Source: Mycobacterium sp. UM_WGJ
Lineage (GTDB): Bacteria > Actinomycetota > Actinomycetes > Mycobacteriales > Mycobacteriaceae
NCBI RefSeq assembly: GCF_000455125.1
Contig: NZ_AUWR01000055.1
Span: forward strand, 101,129-165,128
Length of the DNA stretch: 64,000 bases
Direction: 5' to 3'
Shown: piece by piece, positions 18,548 through 27,969 of the stretch
Layout of the letters: the number at the start of each line of letters is the position of its first letter
Numbering within the stretch: position 1 is the stretch's first letter
Program-made: the position numbers and the translations under genes
Notes under the pieces: model-generated
What the model saw: only the letters and a program-made list of their open reading frames with translations
Told to the model about the DNA's origin: nothing
Database searches by the model: none

Positions 18548-19299
18548 GACTCCTGAGCCGGTACGGCCATACCGGGCACGTCACCGACGATCTCGCGGAT
18601 CTTGGAGACCAGGGCTTCCGGAGTGGAGGGGCGGTAGTCCTCGCCGTTGATGCGCAACGTGGGAGTGGCGTGAATGCCCCCAGCGGCGGCCATACCGCCG
18701 ACCATCTTGAGGTACTTGCCGCTGTTGATGCACGCCGGAACACTGCCGGCAGCGCCGGCTTGGCGGGCCAACTCGATCAGGCGCTTGTCGTCGGGGAACT
18801 CCGTGCCGATCTCCGACGGCTGCAGCTGCTCGGTGTAGAGCGCGGTGTGGAATCGGCGGAAGGCATCGTTGTTCTCGTCAGCGACGCAGTAGGCGGCGGC
18901 TCCGGCGCGCGAGGAGTAGTTGTCGTTCTGCGGCCGATCCAGGATCGCGACCATGTGGTAGTCGGCGGCGATCGCCCCGCTGTCGATCAGCCGGGACACC
19001 GTCGGGCCGAAGGCTCGCTCGAGGTTGCCGCAGGCCGGGCAGAGGAAGTCCTCGTAGAACGTCAGCACAGCCTTGGGCTCGTCGGTCCCGTCCTTGGTGA
19101 TCAGCTTGCTCGAGGTGACCCGGATCGCCTCACCGGCGCCGACGCCCTTTTTGTGCCCGTTGGACATCACGATGTAGCCGATCAGTCCCACCGCGAAGAC
19201 CACCACGATGGCGACGAGCCCGATCTGCATTGCGAGGTTGCGCTTCTGGTCGCCGGCCCTCAAGCCGGAGGCGGCGGGGCGTTTGGGTTTGCTGGCCAC
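18544..19299 (-). CDS. DsbA-like membrane-anchored thiol oxidoreductase
   Basis: A 251-residue protein with one N-terminal membrane segment (NLAMQIGLVAIVVVFAVGLIG, about residues 22-45) and an extracytoplasmic thioredoxin-fold domain carrying the CPAC active site in YEDFLCPACGNLERAF. It also has a cis-Pro loop region (GGIHATPTLRINGEDY). It introduces disulfides into exported proteins and is recycled by the VKOR protein encoded next to it; the stop overlaps the VKOR ATG by 4 nt. It corresponds to Rv2969c. Both genes lie upstream of pyc and are probably co-transcribed with it. Confidence 0.93.
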   Translation of the reverse strand: MASKPKRPAASGLRAGDQKRNLAMQIGLVAIVVVFAVGLIGYIVMSNGHKKGVGAGEAIRVTSSKLITKDGTDEPKAVLTFYEDFLCPACGNLERAFGPTVSRLIDSGAIAADYHMVAILDRPQNDNYSSRAGAAAYCVADENNDAFRRFHTALYTEQLQPSEIGTEFPDDKRLIELARQAGAAGSVPACINSGKYLKMVGGMAAAGGIHATPTLRINGEDYRPSTPEALVSKIREIVGDVPGMAVPAQES

Positions 19300-19364
19300 A
19301 GTCGGTCGGTCCTCGTGTTCGGTGGTCGGTTTACGGTTCAGCGTACCGGCGTGAGCCCCGGACC

Positions 19365-20468
19365 TCAGCCGCGGCTGAGGTGCGCGCGCAGCGCCGAGAT
19401 CAACTCACTGGTCGCGGTGGCGCTGCCGCCCCCCAGCGGAAACAGGTTGATGAAGGCATGCGTCAACGACGGCATCTGCCGCAGGTCCACCACAACGCCG
19501 GCCTCGCGCAGTGCCGCCGCGAAGGCTTCGCCTTCGTCGTGCAGCGGGTCGAATCCGGCGACGGCCACCAGCGCCGGAGGTAATCCGGACAGGTCGCCGG
19601 CCAGCAGCGGCGATACCAGCGGGTCGGTCGGAGCCAGCTGTGAGCGGCCCACGTATTGGTCGGTGAACCAGTCGATGTCGTGTTTGGTCAGCAGAAAGCC
19701 GTCGCCGTAGAGGGTGCGCGAACGGGTCTGGGCGGTGCAGTCGGTGACCGGATAGATCAGCCACTGCAGAACGGGTGCTGGTCCCCCTTCATCGCGTGCC
19801 CGCAGCGCGACCGCGGCGGCCAGGTTGCCACCGGCGCTGTCACCACCGACTGCGACCCGCCCGGCGATCCCACCCAGCTCCGCGGCGTGGTCATGAGCCC
19901 AGCGGAACGCCGCGAGGGCATCGTCGAGTGCGGCCGGTGCGGGGTGCTCAGGCGCCAGCCGGTAGTCGACCGACAGCACCGCGATGTCACCGTCTCGGCA
20001 GGTCAGGCGGCAGATCGCGTCGTGGCTGTCCAGGTCGCCGATCACGAATCCGCCGCCGTGGTAGAAGACCAGCAGCGGCTTGTCGCCCCCACCGACGGGG
20101 CGGTAGTGCCGAGCGGCGATGTCGCCGGCCGGGCCGGGCAGCACGATGTCGCGAACGTCGACGTGGATATCACCGCCGCCCAGTCCGGTGGCCGTTTCGC
20201 GCAGCTGGGCGCGGGAGGCGACCGCGTCGTCGCCGACAACTAACCCGTTGATGCCCATCGCGCGCTGTGCGGCCAGGGTCAGCCGCAGGGTGGGGTCCAA
20301 GGTCTTACCGTCGATGGTGACCGCGCGCCCGCCGGTCATGATCCGCTGGAGGCCGATCGGCAACATCGGCATCAGCTTCATACCGGCCGTCATCAGCGTG
20401 CTCTGCAGCTGATCGGTCCATCGCACGCCGCGGCTGGAACCGGAGTTGCCTGGCAGACTTCGTGTCAT
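19365..20468 (-). CDS. lipN: Hormone-sensitive-lipase family esterase LipN
   Basis: Alpha/beta hydrolase of the HSL family: oxyanion-hole motif FYHGGGFVIGD, nucleophile elbow VGGDSAGGNLAAA, catalytic Asp in GFDPLHDEGEAF and His in SLTHAFINLF. The ATG at 20468 is chosen because the protein then begins MTRSLPG, like M. tuberculosis LipN (MTKSLPG); length 367 residues. Upstream in-frame codons continue to 20519 but lie inside the divergent AKR gene. The ATG shares a CATG tetranucleotide with the ATG of that divergent gene, so there is no intergenic space for a conventional promoter. Confidence 0.92.
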   Translation of the reverse strand: MTRSLPGNSGSSRGVRWTDQLQSTLMTAGMKLMPMLPIGLQRIMTGGRAVTIDGKTLDPTLRLTLAAQRAMGINGLVVGDDAVASRAQLRETATGLGGGDIHVDVRDIVLPGPAGDIAARHYRPVGGGDKPLLVFYHGGGFVIGDLDSHDAICRLTCRDGDIAVLSVDYRLAPEHPAPAALDDALAAFRWAHDHAAELGGIAGRVAVGGDSAGGNLAAAVALRARDEGGPAPVLQWLIYPVTDCTAQTRSRTLYGDGFLLTKHDIDWFTDQYVGRSQLAPTDPLVSPLLAGDLSGLPPALVAVAGFDPLHDEGEAFAAALREAGVVVDLRQMPSLTHAFINLFPLGGGSATATSELISALRAHLSRG

Positions 20469-21312
20469 GGCTGCTGAAGATAACTTGCGTTCAGTCACGC
20501 TCAACGACGGTAATTCCATCCCCAGCGTCGGTTTCGGGGTTTACAAGATTTCGCCCGCCGAAACCGAGCAGGCGGTACGCACCGCACTTGCAGCCGGATA
20601 CCGCCATATCGACACCGCAGCCCTGTACGGCAACGAGCGGGAGGTCGGCCGCGCCGTCGCGGCATCCGGCCTCCCGCGCGACGAGGTGTTTGTGGTGACC
20701 AAGGTGTGGAACTCCGACCAGGGCTATGACTCCACGCTGTCGGCATTCGACACGAGCATGGAGCGCCTCGGCCTGGATTTTCTGGACCTGTACCTGATCC
20801 ACTGGCCGCTGCCGTCCGCCGGCAAATTCGTCGAGACCTTCCGGGCGCTGGCCCACCTGCGCGACCAGGGCCGGATCCGCTCGATCGGGGTGAGCAACTT
20901 CGCGCCCGAGCACCTCAAGATGCTCATCGACGGAACCGGGATCGTGCCCGTCGTCAACCAGGTCGAGCTGCATCCGCGCTTCAGCCAGCCCGAACTGCGG
21001 GCAACGCATGCCCGCCTCGGGATCGCCACCGAAGCCTGGGCACCCCTGGGGCGGGGTTCCCTGCTGGCTCATCCGGTGGTGACCGAGGTGGCGCGGCGTT
21101 GCGGAAAGACACCGGCGCAGGTGCTGATCCGCTGGCATATCCAACTGGGTAATATTGTGATTCCGAAATCGGTGCACCCAGAGCGCATCGTCGGCAACTT
21201 CGACGTCTTCGACTTCGGACTCGGCACGGCGGAGATGGCCGAGATATCCTCGCTCGACGACGGCGCCCGCTTGGGACCCGATCCGCGAACATTCGATTAC
21301 ACAGGTAGGTGA
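20467..21312 (+). CDS. Aldo/keto reductase (first of a tandem pair)
   Basis: A 281-residue NADPH-dependent aldo/keto reductase. The catalytic tetrad is visible: Asp in [12 protein letters not shown], Tyr in ALYGN, Lys in VVTKVWN and His in LIHWPLP. The nucleotide-binding tail [20 protein letters not shown] is near the C-terminus. The ATG at 20467 is preferred over a TTG at 20446, as family members begin with a short tail before [16 protein letters not shown]. It is a paralogue of the next gene (1 nt downstream) and the more diverged of the two from M. tuberculosis Rv2971. Its substrate is probably small carbonyls such as methylglyoxal, by analogy. Confidence 0.92.
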   Translation: MAAEDNLRSVTLNDGNSIPSVGFGVYKISPAETEQAVRTALAAGYRHIDTAALYGNEREVGRAVAASGLPRDEVFVVTKVWNSDQGYDSTLSAFDTSMERLGLDFLDLYLIHWPLPSAGKFVETFRALAHLRDQGRIRSIGVSNFAPEHLKMLIDGTGIVPVVNQVELHPRFSQPELRATHARLGIATEAWAPLGRGSLLAHPVVTEVARRCGKTPAQVLIRWHIQLGNIVIPKSVHPERIVGNFDVFDFGLGTAEMAEISSLDDGARLGPDPRTFDYTGR

Positions 21313-21313
21313 A

Positions 21314-22153
21314 ATGACGTCGGGCACTGCGATCCCCTCGGTCACCCTCAACGACGACCGCACGATGCCGACTCTGGGCATCGGAGTGGCTGAGTTGTCC
21401 GAAGCCGAAACCGAGCGCGCGGTCTCGACGGCGCTCGAGCTGGGCTGTCGGTTGATCGACACCGCCAAGGTGTACGGCAACGAGGCCGCGGTGGGCCGGG
21501 CTATCGCCGCGTCGGGAATCCCGCGCGAGGAGGTGTTCGTCACCACCAAGCTGGCCAACGCCGACCAGGGACTGACCGCCGCCATCGAAGCCTGCAAGGC
21601 CAGCCTGGAACGGCTCGGAATGGACTACGTGGACCTGTACCTGGTCCACTGGCCGGCGCCGTCGCTGGGCATGTACGTCGACAGCTTCGGTGGACTCATT
21701 CAGACCCGGGAGCTGGGACTGGCCCGGTCCATCGGGGTGTGCAACTTCACCGCGAATCACCTCGACGACGTGATCGACCTGGCGTTCGAGACGCCGTCGG
21801 TCAATCAGATCGAGCTGCACCCGCTGCTCAACCAGGCTGAGCTGCGTGCCGCCAACGCCGAGCGCGGCATCATCACTGAGGCCTACAGCCCGCTGGCGGT
21901 GGGCCGGTTGCTCGAGCACCCGACCGTGACGGCCATCGCCGGCGAGTACGGCAAGACCCCGGCACAGGTGCTGATCCGGTGGAGCCTGCAACTGGGCAAT
22001 GTGGTGATCCCCCGGTCGGCTCAGCCCGAGCGCATCGCGGCCAACCTGGACGTGTTCGGCTTTGAGCTCGCCGACGAGCACATGGCGAGCCTGGGCGGTC
22101 TCAACGACGGCACCCGGGTGCGGGAAGACCCGCTCACCTATACCGGTCTCTGA
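21314..22153 (+). CDS. Aldo/keto reductase (Rv2971 orthologue)
   Basis: A 279-residue aldo/keto reductase. Catalytic residues are Asp and Tyr in [18 protein letters not shown], Lys in VTTKLAN and His in LVHWPAP. The C-terminus [18 protein letters not shown] closely resembles Rv2971, the single AKR at this place in M. tuberculosis. It follows its paralogue by 1 nt (stop TGA at 21310-21312, ATG at 21314), so the two are co-translated. Tandem duplication followed by divergence is the simplest explanation of the pair. Confidence 0.93.
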   Translation: MTSGTAIPSVTLNDDRTMPTLGIGVAELSEAETERAVSTALELGCRLIDTAKVYGNEAAVGRAIAASGIPREEVFVTTKLANADQGLTAAIEACKASLERLGMDYVDLYLVHWPAPSLGMYVDSFGGLIQTRELGLARSIGVCNFTANHLDDVIDLAFETPSVNQIELHPLLNQAELRAANAERGIITEAYSPLAVGRLLEHPTVTAIAGEYGKTPAQVLIRWSLQLGNVVIPRSAQPERIAANLDVFGFELADEHMASLGGLNDGTRVREDPLTYTGL

Positions 22154-22239
22154 TCCCCAGCCGAGTGTGACTCCCACGACGACGCCGCGGCGTGTCGCCG
22201 CGTCCTGAGATGCGCAGTCGGCGCCGACAGAACCTTCGC

Positions 22240-22953
22240 CTACCCGGTCGGGCAGGTGGCCGCTGACTCACGCAGCACGTCGGCTGACGGCTGGTCGAGG
22301 CGCAGCGCATAGCCCCGCAGGACCGCGATGTAGGCGATGGCGTACTGGCACGCGAACGCCGTGTTCGGCGGCATCCACTGCCCGGGACCCGCATCGCCCT
22401 TGTCCTGGTTGCCCTGCCCGGCGACCGCAAGAAGGTTGGCCGGGTCGTTGGCGAAGCGCAACCGTTGCCGGTACGGCCAGGCCGACGCTCCCATGTCCCA
22501 GGCGTAGGCCAGCGGCACAATGTGGTCGACCTGCACCGATTCGCCGGTCTTCGCGCCGCGGGTGAAGGCCACGACGGCGTTGGTGTAGGGGTCGTGCAGG
22601 GTTCCAGTGGCCACCGCGTTGGCGCAACGCTTGGTCGACACGTGCGTGATGTCCACCAGGTCCCGGTTGAGGATGTCGTTGCGGGTGTCGCAGCCGTTGT
22701 GACCGCCCGGCGCATCGTTGTCGTCATCCCAGGCGTCGCCGAACAGCGGACGGCGGTAGTCGTAGCGGTGGGTGCGGGCCGGAACGACCGTGATGCCGGC
22801 CAGGACGTCGGTGCCGGCCGCCACCGTGGGCATACCGGCCTGCGCCGCCAGTGCACGACTGCGATGGCCCACGGCCGACACCGTCTGGTAGGCCACCAGC
22901 ACGGCCAGCGCGGCCGCCACGGCCAGCCACAGCAGGGTTTTTCGACTGGTCAT
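22240..22953 (-). CDS. Exported HNH-type nuclease-like protein (DUF1524)
   Basis: A 237-residue protein with an N-terminal signal/anchor segment (KTLLWLAVAAALAVLVAYQTV, residues about 4-24) and a DUF1524 His-Me finger/HNH domain. DHIVPLAYAWDMGA supplies the metal-binding and general-base residues, and RFANDPANLLAVAGQGNQDK the Asn-containing helix. Four cysteines in the mature part (GCDTRND, KRCANAV, FACQYAI, ATCPTG) may form disulfides, which fits secretion. Such proteins are predicted extracellular nucleases. It overlaps recG by 4 nt. It corresponds to Rv2972c, described only as a conserved membrane/exported protein. Confidence 0.87.
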   Translation of the reverse strand: MTSRKTLLWLAVAAALAVLVAYQTVSAVGHRSRALAAQAGMPTVAAGTDVLAGITVVPARTHRYDYRRPLFGDAWDDDNDAPGGHNGCDTRNDILNRDLVDITHVSTKRCANAVATGTLHDPYTNAVVAFTRGAKTGESVQVDHIVPLAYAWDMGASAWPYRQRLRFANDPANLLAVAGQGNQDKGDAGPGQWMPPNTAFACQYAIAYIAVLRGYALRLDQPSADVLRESAATCPTG

Positions 22954-25178
22954 GATTTGTCCAGGTAGGCGATGTCGGTGAAAGGCGCGGCAAGGGTGGC
23001 CAACCCGGGATCATTCGGGTTGTCTTCCCAGGCCTGCAGGCAGTACGTGCGGGCCGCCTCGATCACTTCGCCGTGGTCGGCCAGCGACAGCAGCTTGAGG
23101 CCGCCTTGCCAGCCGGACTGGTTGCGGCCCAATACATCTCCCTCACCACGTTCGGCCAGATCCAGATCGGCCAAGACGAATCCATCCAAGGTGCCTGCGA
23201 CGGCTTTCAGGCGCTGTCCCGCCTTGGATCCAGGACCGCTGGAGGTCACCAGCAGGCAGAGGCTGGCATGCTCGCCGCGGCCGATCCGGCCGCGAAGCTG
23301 GTGCAATTGGCTGATGCCGAACCAGTCCGCGTCGGCGATCAGCATGACGGTGGCATTGGGTACGTCGACACCGACCTCGATGACCGTGGTGCAGACCAGC
23401 ACATCGACGCCGCCGGTGCGGAACGCCGTCATCACCGCGTCCTTCTCGTCCCCGGTCAGCCGCCCGTGCATCAAGCCCAGTCGCAACCCCGATAGCGGCC
23501 CGGCTCGCAACTGATCGAACAGCCCGACCGCGGTGGCCGAGGTTCTGCCGCCCGCATCGTCCGAGCCGGTCGTGCTTGGCTCGTCGGTCTCGTCGATGCG
23601 GGGTGCCACCACGTAGGCCTGTCGGCCGGCCGCCACCTCCTCGCGGATCCGCTCCCAGGCCCGATCCAGCCAGGTCGGCTTCTCCTTGACGAAGATCACC
23701 GAACTCGTGATCGGCTGGCGACCACGGGGCAGCTCGCGCAACGTGGAGGTCTCCAGATCGCCGTATACGGTGAGCGCCACTGTGCGCGGAATCGGAGTGG
23801 CGGTCATCACCAGCAGGTGCGGCGTGATGCCGTCGGGAGCTTTGGCGCGCAACCGATCTCGCTGCTCGACGCCGAATCGATGTTGTTCGTCGACGACCAC
23901 CATGCCCAGGTTGTCGAATTCGACCGCGTCGACCAGCAGGGCGTGAGTGCCCACAACGATGCCGGCCCGGCCACTGGAGATCTCGGCGCGCGCCTGCTTC
24001 TTGGCGGCCGCGGACATCGAGCCGGTGAGCAGCGCCACCGCGGTGGCATTGTCGGCCCCGCCCAGCTGACCGCCGAGTGCCAGCGGCCCCAGCATGTCCC
24101 GTATCGATCGGGCGTGTTGGGCGGCAAGGACTTCGGTGGGCGCCAACAGGGCGCACTGATAGCCGGCATCAACGAGCTGCAGCATCGCCAGCAGGGCGAC
24201 GATCGTCTTGCCCGAGCCGACCTCGCCCTGTAGCAGCCGATTCATCGGACGGCTGGTGGCCAGTTCGCCTTCGAGCACGCCGAGCACCTCGCGTTGTCCG
24301 GTGGTCAGCTCGAACGGCAACCGCCGCAACAGTTCTGCGACCATCCCGTTATCACGGCGCGGTGCCGGTAAACCGGATTCGGACAATTCACCGTTCCGAC
24401 GCATCGCCAACGCCCACTGCAAGCCGAACGCCTCATCGACGGCCAGCCGGGCACGGGCGCGGTCCCGCTCGGCGGCATTCTCCGACAGGTGAATCGCGCG
24501 CAGCGCTTCGTCTTCGCCGAGCAGACCCCGTTCGGTGCGCACCGCGGCCGGCAGCGGGTCCGGAACCGGATCGAGGACGTCGAGCACCTGCCGCACACAG
24601 TTGAAGATGTCCCAGCTCTGCAGTTTCGCGGTCGCCGGGTAGATCGGGTAGCAGCTGCGCTCGAAGTCCGCCTGGTTGACCTGCCCGCTGACCTTCTGCG
24701 ATGCGTCGGCGATGTTGCGCAGCGAACTGCTGCCGAAGTTGCGCTCGTTGGCCGCACCGTCGGCTTCCTTGAGTACCAGGAAGTCCGGATGGGTCAGTTG
24801 GATCGCACCCCGAAACAGCTTGACCTCACCGGACAGCATCACCCGGGTGCCGGGGGTCAACCGCCAACGCAGGCCCTTGGGGTTGAAGAACGTCGCACTG
24901 ACCTTGTTGCGACCGCTACCGACGGTGACGGCGAGATACTTTCCGTTGCGCCGCTGCATGTCTTTGAGCAACGCCGAACTGATGGTGTCGACGATGGTGA
25001 TGTGGTCGCCTTCGGCGGGGCGGCTATCGGCAGCGCTGCGCACCCCGGAGCCTTCGACGTAGCTGCGCGGATAGTGCCGCAGCAGGTCCCCGACAGTGCG
25101 GATGCCGAAGCTTTCGTCGAGTTTGCCGGCAGCGCCAGAGCCGACGATGAAATCCAGCCGGTCGGCCAAGATCGCCAT
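22950..25178 (-). CDS. recG: ATP-dependent DNA helicase RecG
   Basis: Branch-migration helicase that processes stalled forks and Holliday junctions. An N-terminal wedge/OB-fold domain (residues about 1-250) precedes the superfamily 2 helicase core. Core motifs are Walker A GEVGSGKTIVALLAM, Walker B VVDEQHRFGVEQR (RecG-type DEQH), motif III MTATPIPRTVAL and motif VI QLRGRIGRGEHASLCLL. The C-terminal segment DLAERGEGDVLGRNQSG is also diagnostic. Length is 742 residues. The start is 2 nt after the DAK2-domain gene and the stop overlaps the HNH gene, so they form one unit. Confidence 0.96.
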   Translation of the reverse strand: MAILADRLDFIVGSGAAGKLDESFGIRTVGDLLRHYPRSYVEGSGVRSAADSRPAEGDHITIVDTISSALLKDMQRRNGKYLAVTVGSGRNKVSATFFNPKGLRWRLTPGTRVMLSGEVKLFRGAIQLTHPDFLVLKEADGAANERNFGSSSLRNIADASQKVSGQVNQADFERSCYPIYPATAKLQSWDIFNCVRQVLDVLDPVPDPLPAAVRTERGLLGEDEALRAIHLSENAAERDRARARLAVDEAFGLQWALAMRRNGELSESGLPAPRRDNGMVAELLRRLPFELTTGQREVLGVLEGELATSRPMNRLLQGEVGSGKTIVALLAMLQLVDAGYQCALLAPTEVLAAQHARSIRDMLGPLALGGQLGGADNATAVALLTGSMSAAAKKQARAEISSGRAGIVVGTHALLVDAVEFDNLGMVVVDEQHRFGVEQRDRLRAKAPDGITPHLLVMTATPIPRTVALTVYGDLETSTLRELPRGRQPITSSVIFVKEKPTWLDRAWERIREEVAAGRQAYVVAPRIDETDEPSTTGSDDAGGRTSATAVGLFDQLRAGPLSGLRLGLMHGRLTGDEKDAVMTAFRTGGVDVLVCTTVIEVGVDVPNATVMLIADADWFGISQLHQLRGRIGRGEHASLCLLVTSSGPGSKAGQRLKAVAGTLDGFVLADLDLAERGEGDVLGRNQSGWQGGLKLLSLADHGEVIEAARTYCLQAWEDNPNDPGLATLAAPFTDIAYLDKS

Positions 25179-25180
25179 CG

Positions 25181-26836
25181 CTACTCGACCCCGATCAGCA
25201 ACGCGTCCCCCCGATGCCCGGTGAAGTAGGTCGCCAGTTCGGTTCCCGGGTGCTGGTCATGCACGTGCCGGGCCAAGACGTCCATGACATCTTCTTCCAA
25301 CCCTTCGATGCCCGCCCCGAGCAGCACCGTCACCAGCTCACCGCCGGCCGCCAGCAGCAGGTCGATCAGGCCGATCGCGGCGGCCCCGACATTGCGCGCC
25401 ACGATCAGCACCTCGTCGCCGGCGATGCCCAGGCCGTCGCCGGGGCGGCAGGAACCGGCCCAGGTCAGCGCTTGTTCGGTCGCGATCCGCACCGATCCCA
25501 GCCGGGTGCTGCCGGCAGCCCGGGCCATGGTGTAGCCGTCATCGACGACCGGCCGGCCAGGATCGTGGACCGCCAACGCCGACAACCCCTGCACCATCGA
25601 GCCGGTCGGCACCGGCACCACATCGACACCCCAGCCGATGGCAGCGGTACAGCCCGCCACCAGCTCCTCGGCGGCGACGTAGCCGTTGGGCAGCAGCATC
25701 ACCTGCGCTGCACCGGTGTCCACCACCGCCCGCAACAGTTGCTGGGCGCTGACCATCATCACCGGTTCGGCCCTGTGCGGGTCGGGCCGCAGCACGCAGG
25801 CGCCTTCGGAGTCGAACAGTGCCTCGGCGCCGTCGCCATCGACCACGGCCAGCACCGCACGCTCCCGGGCCCAGCTGCCCGGGGACGGCCCGGCGGCCCC
25901 GGCCAGGGCCGAGATCTGAATACGCCGCGGCCGTCCGAAGGCCAGGCCCGCCTCGACGGCAGCACCGGCGTCATCGGTGTGCACGTGCACCGAATATCCG
26001 CCGACCACCCCCGCGGTGGCGATGGCCACCGATTCTCCGAGCTGGTTCAGCCGCTCCCGCAGGGCTTCGGTGTCTTCGGGGCTGCACTCGCCCAGCAGGT
26101 ACATGACCTCGAAATGCGGCGCGGGGGCCTCGGTCCCGGCCTCCGGAGGCCGCGGGGACGGCGCAGGCTGGTATACCGACCGCACGGGAGCCTGCCCGGT
26201 GATCGTCGATCGCAGCGCGTCGAGCAGCACCAGCAGGCCGCGGCCGCCCGCGTCGACCACCCCGGCCTCGGCAAGCACGTCGAGCTGCGCGGTGGTCGCC
26301 TCCAGCGCCTGAGCAGCCGCGTCGGAGCCGGCCACCAGTGCCGGACCCAACTCGGCTCCGCTGGCCGCACACCGTTCGACGGCGCCCGCGGCAGCCTGCA
26401 ACACCGACACGATGGTGCCTGGGACTTCGCGTCCGCCCATCGAGCTCACCACCAGCTCGACCCCGTGTCGCAGACCGGCGCCGAGCAGGGCGGAGTCGAT
26501 GACGCTGACGCCGGTGTCGGCTGCGGTCACATCGGCCAGGCCGCGCAGGATCTGCGACAAAATCACCCCGGAGTTGCCGCGCGCCCCGTGCAGCGCCCCC
26601 GAAGACAGGGCAGCCGCGACCCGTCCCACCTCGCCGGAGGCGGCCTCGGTGTTGGCCTCGGCCAGGGCCGAACGCATCGTGAACAGCATGTTTGTTCCGG
26701 TGTCGGAATCGGCGACCGGGAAGACATTGAGCTGATTGATCTCGTCGGTGTGGGTGATCAGGTCACCGACGGCGGTGTGTGCCCAGTCCCGCAAGGTCGC
26801 CGCATCCAGCCGACGATCGGGGTTGCCCACCTGCAC
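25181..26836 (-). CDS. DAK2/FakA-like fatty-acid kinase family protein
   Basis: A roughly 551-residue protein. The N-terminal DAK2/DhaL domain carries NVFPVADSDTGTNMLFTMRSA (ATP/Mg-binding Asp cluster) and HGARGNSGVILSQILRG, the family's phosphate-binding motif. A central linker and a FakA-type C-terminal domain follow (ELVTVLLGAGIEGLEEDVMD). FakA phosphorylates fatty acids bound to FakB; no fakB (DegV) gene is in the window. The start is ambiguous: GTG at 26836 or 26830 follows GGAAGG, while an open TTG lies at 26869. In M. tuberculosis the region is annotated as two genes (Rv2974c, Rv2975c); here it is one intact frame directly upstream of recG. Confidence 0.87.
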   Translation of the reverse strand: MQVGNPDRRLDAATLRDWAHTAVGDLITHTDEINQLNVFPVADSDTGTNMLFTMRSALAEANTEAASGEVGRVAAALSSGALHGARGNSGVILSQILRGLADVTAADTGVSVIDSALLGAGLRHGVELVVSSMGGREVPGTIVSVLQAAAGAVERCAASGAELGPALVAGSDAAAQALEATTAQLDVLAEAGVVDAGGRGLLVLLDALRSTITGQAPVRSVYQPAPSPRPPEAGTEAPAPHFEVMYLLGECSPEDTEALRERLNQLGESVAIATAGVVGGYSVHVHTDDAGAAVEAGLAFGRPRRIQISALAGAAGPSPGSWARERAVLAVVDGDGAEALFDSEGACVLRPDPHRAEPVMMVSAQQLLRAVVDTGAAQVMLLPNGYVAAEELVAGCTAAIGWGVDVVPVPTGSMVQGLSALAVHDPGRPVVDDGYTMARAAGSTRLGSVRIATEQALTWAGSCRPGDGLGIAGDEVLIVARNVGAAAIGLIDLLLAAGGELVTVLLGAGIEGLEEDVMDVLARHVHDQHPGTELATYFTGHRGDALLIGVE

Positions 26837-26926
26837 CCACCTTCCTGCCACCACCTCCGGTGGCCGCAAGCCTAATCACTCCGGACGACAGCACAGGTCA
26901 CGTCCGTCCGGCGGGGATGGGGCGTT

Positions 26927-26956
26927 TTGGTGGTTGCCCCGCCGGGCGGGTATCCT
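26927..26956 (+). promoter_or_regulatory. Promoter of rpmB
   Basis: TTGGTG at 26927-26932 and TATCCT at 26951-26956 are separated by 18 nt and match a SigA-type promoter (TANNNT -10). The inferred start near 26963 leaves a 5' leader of about 60 nt with AGGAG at 27011-27015 before the rpmB ATG at 27024. The region is shared with the divergent DAK2-domain gene. Confidence 0.5.
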
Positions 26957-27023
26957 GATCAGGTTGTCGGGCCACCCGCTGAGGTTGTTGGCCCTCAAGC
27001 AGACGTTTTGAGGAGTGTCACAT

Positions 27024-27215
27024 ATGGCTGCCGTGTGCGATATCTGCGGAAAGGGCCCCGGCTTCGGTAAGTCGGTATCCCACTCGCACCGTCGGACCAG
27101 CCGTCGGTGGGACCCGAACATTCAGGTCGTGCACGCCGCGCGTCCCGGCGGTAACAAGCAGCGCCTGAACGCCTGCACCTCGTGCATCAAGGCCGGCAAG
27201 GTCGTCCGCGGCTAA
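27024..27215 (+). CDS. rpmB: 50S ribosomal protein L28 (zinc-binding form)
   Basis: A 63-residue L28 with [21 protein letters not shown] at the start, the basic core [11 protein letters not shown] and a C-terminal [10 protein letters not shown]. The two CxxC pairs identify the zinc-containing (C+) form, which is replaced by a cysteine-free paralogue under zinc limitation in many actinobacteria. The ATG at 27024 has AGGAG 8 nt upstream; an in-frame upstream start at 27015 would overlap this ribosome site. It is transcribed alone, divergent from the DAK2-domain gene and convergent with ung. Confidence 0.96.
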   Translation: MAAVCDICGKGPGFGKSVSHSHRRTSRRWDPNIQVVHAARPGGNKQRLNACTSCIKAGKVVRG

Positions 27216-27282
27216 GTTCGCCCTTTTTGTCGAGCGCGGGGACACCGGTCCCTCTTCGGCATGCGCGACCACTCGAGCCGCG

Positions 27283-27963
27283 TTACTCCAGTCGCCAGTC
27301 GATCGGCTCGGCCCCCATCTGCGCCAGCAGGTCATTGGCGCGGCTGAACGGACGCGATCCGAAGAACCCGCGCGACGCCGACAGTGGCGACGGATGCGGT
27401 GATTCGATCGCGACGCAACGGTCGGACAACATCGGCTTGAGCGTCCCCGCGTCGCGTCCCCACAAAATCGCCACCATCGGCTGATTGCGGGCCACCAACG
27501 CGCGGATCGCACATTCGGTGACGGCCTCCCAGCCCTTGCCGCGATGTGACGCCGGCGTGCCCGGTCGCACGGTGAGCACCCTGTTGAGCAGCAACACACC
27601 CCGCTGCGCCCACGCGGACAGATCGCCGTTGGACGGCTTGGGATAGCCCAGATCCGCGGTGTACTCGGTGAAGATGTTCTCCAGGCTGCGTGGCAGGGGC
27701 CGAACATCCGGTGCGACCGAGAAGCTCAGACCTACCGCGTGGCCGGGTGTCGGATACGGGTCTTGCCCGACGATCAACACCCTGACGTTGTCGAACGGAA
27801 ACGTGAAGGCACGCAAGATGTTCTGCCCGTCGGGCAGATAGCCGTGTCCGGACGTCGTCTCCTCGCGCAGAAACTGCCCCAGTGCGGCGACGTGCTCGGT
27901 CACCGGCGCCAGTGCGGTGGCCCAACCGCTTTCGACAAGTTCAGGAAGTGGACGAGCAGTCAT
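27283..27963 (-). CDS. ung: Uracil-DNA glycosylase
   Basis: Family 1 UDG that excises uracil from DNA. The water-activating motif is [22 protein letters not shown] (GQDPYP, the mycobacterial form of GQDPYH) at about residues 64-85. The uracil-binding and Leu-loop motif is [20 protein letters not shown] near residue 195. Length is 226 residues with an ATG at 27963. It lies 6 nt downstream of thiL on the same strand, as in M. tuberculosis (Rv2976c-Rv2977c), and is convergent with rpmB. Confidence 0.96.
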   Translation of the reverse strand: MTARPLPELVESGWATALAPVTEHVAALGQFLREETTSGHGYLPDGQNILRAFTFPFDNVRVLIVGQDPYPTPGHAVGLSFSVAPDVRPLPRSLENIFTEYTADLGYPKPSNGDLSAWAQRGVLLLNRVLTVRPGTPASHRGKGWEAVTECAIRALVARNQPMVAILWGRDAGTLKPMLSDRCVAIESPHPSPLSASRGFFGSRPFSRANDLLAQMGAEPIDWRLE

Positions 27964-27969
27964 GGTGTC

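Noticed and set aside
25181-26836. Split DAK2 gene as annotated in M. tuberculosis (Rv2974c/Rv2975c)
   Set aside because: The frame is continuous here over both domains, so no frameshift or pseudogene call is justified.
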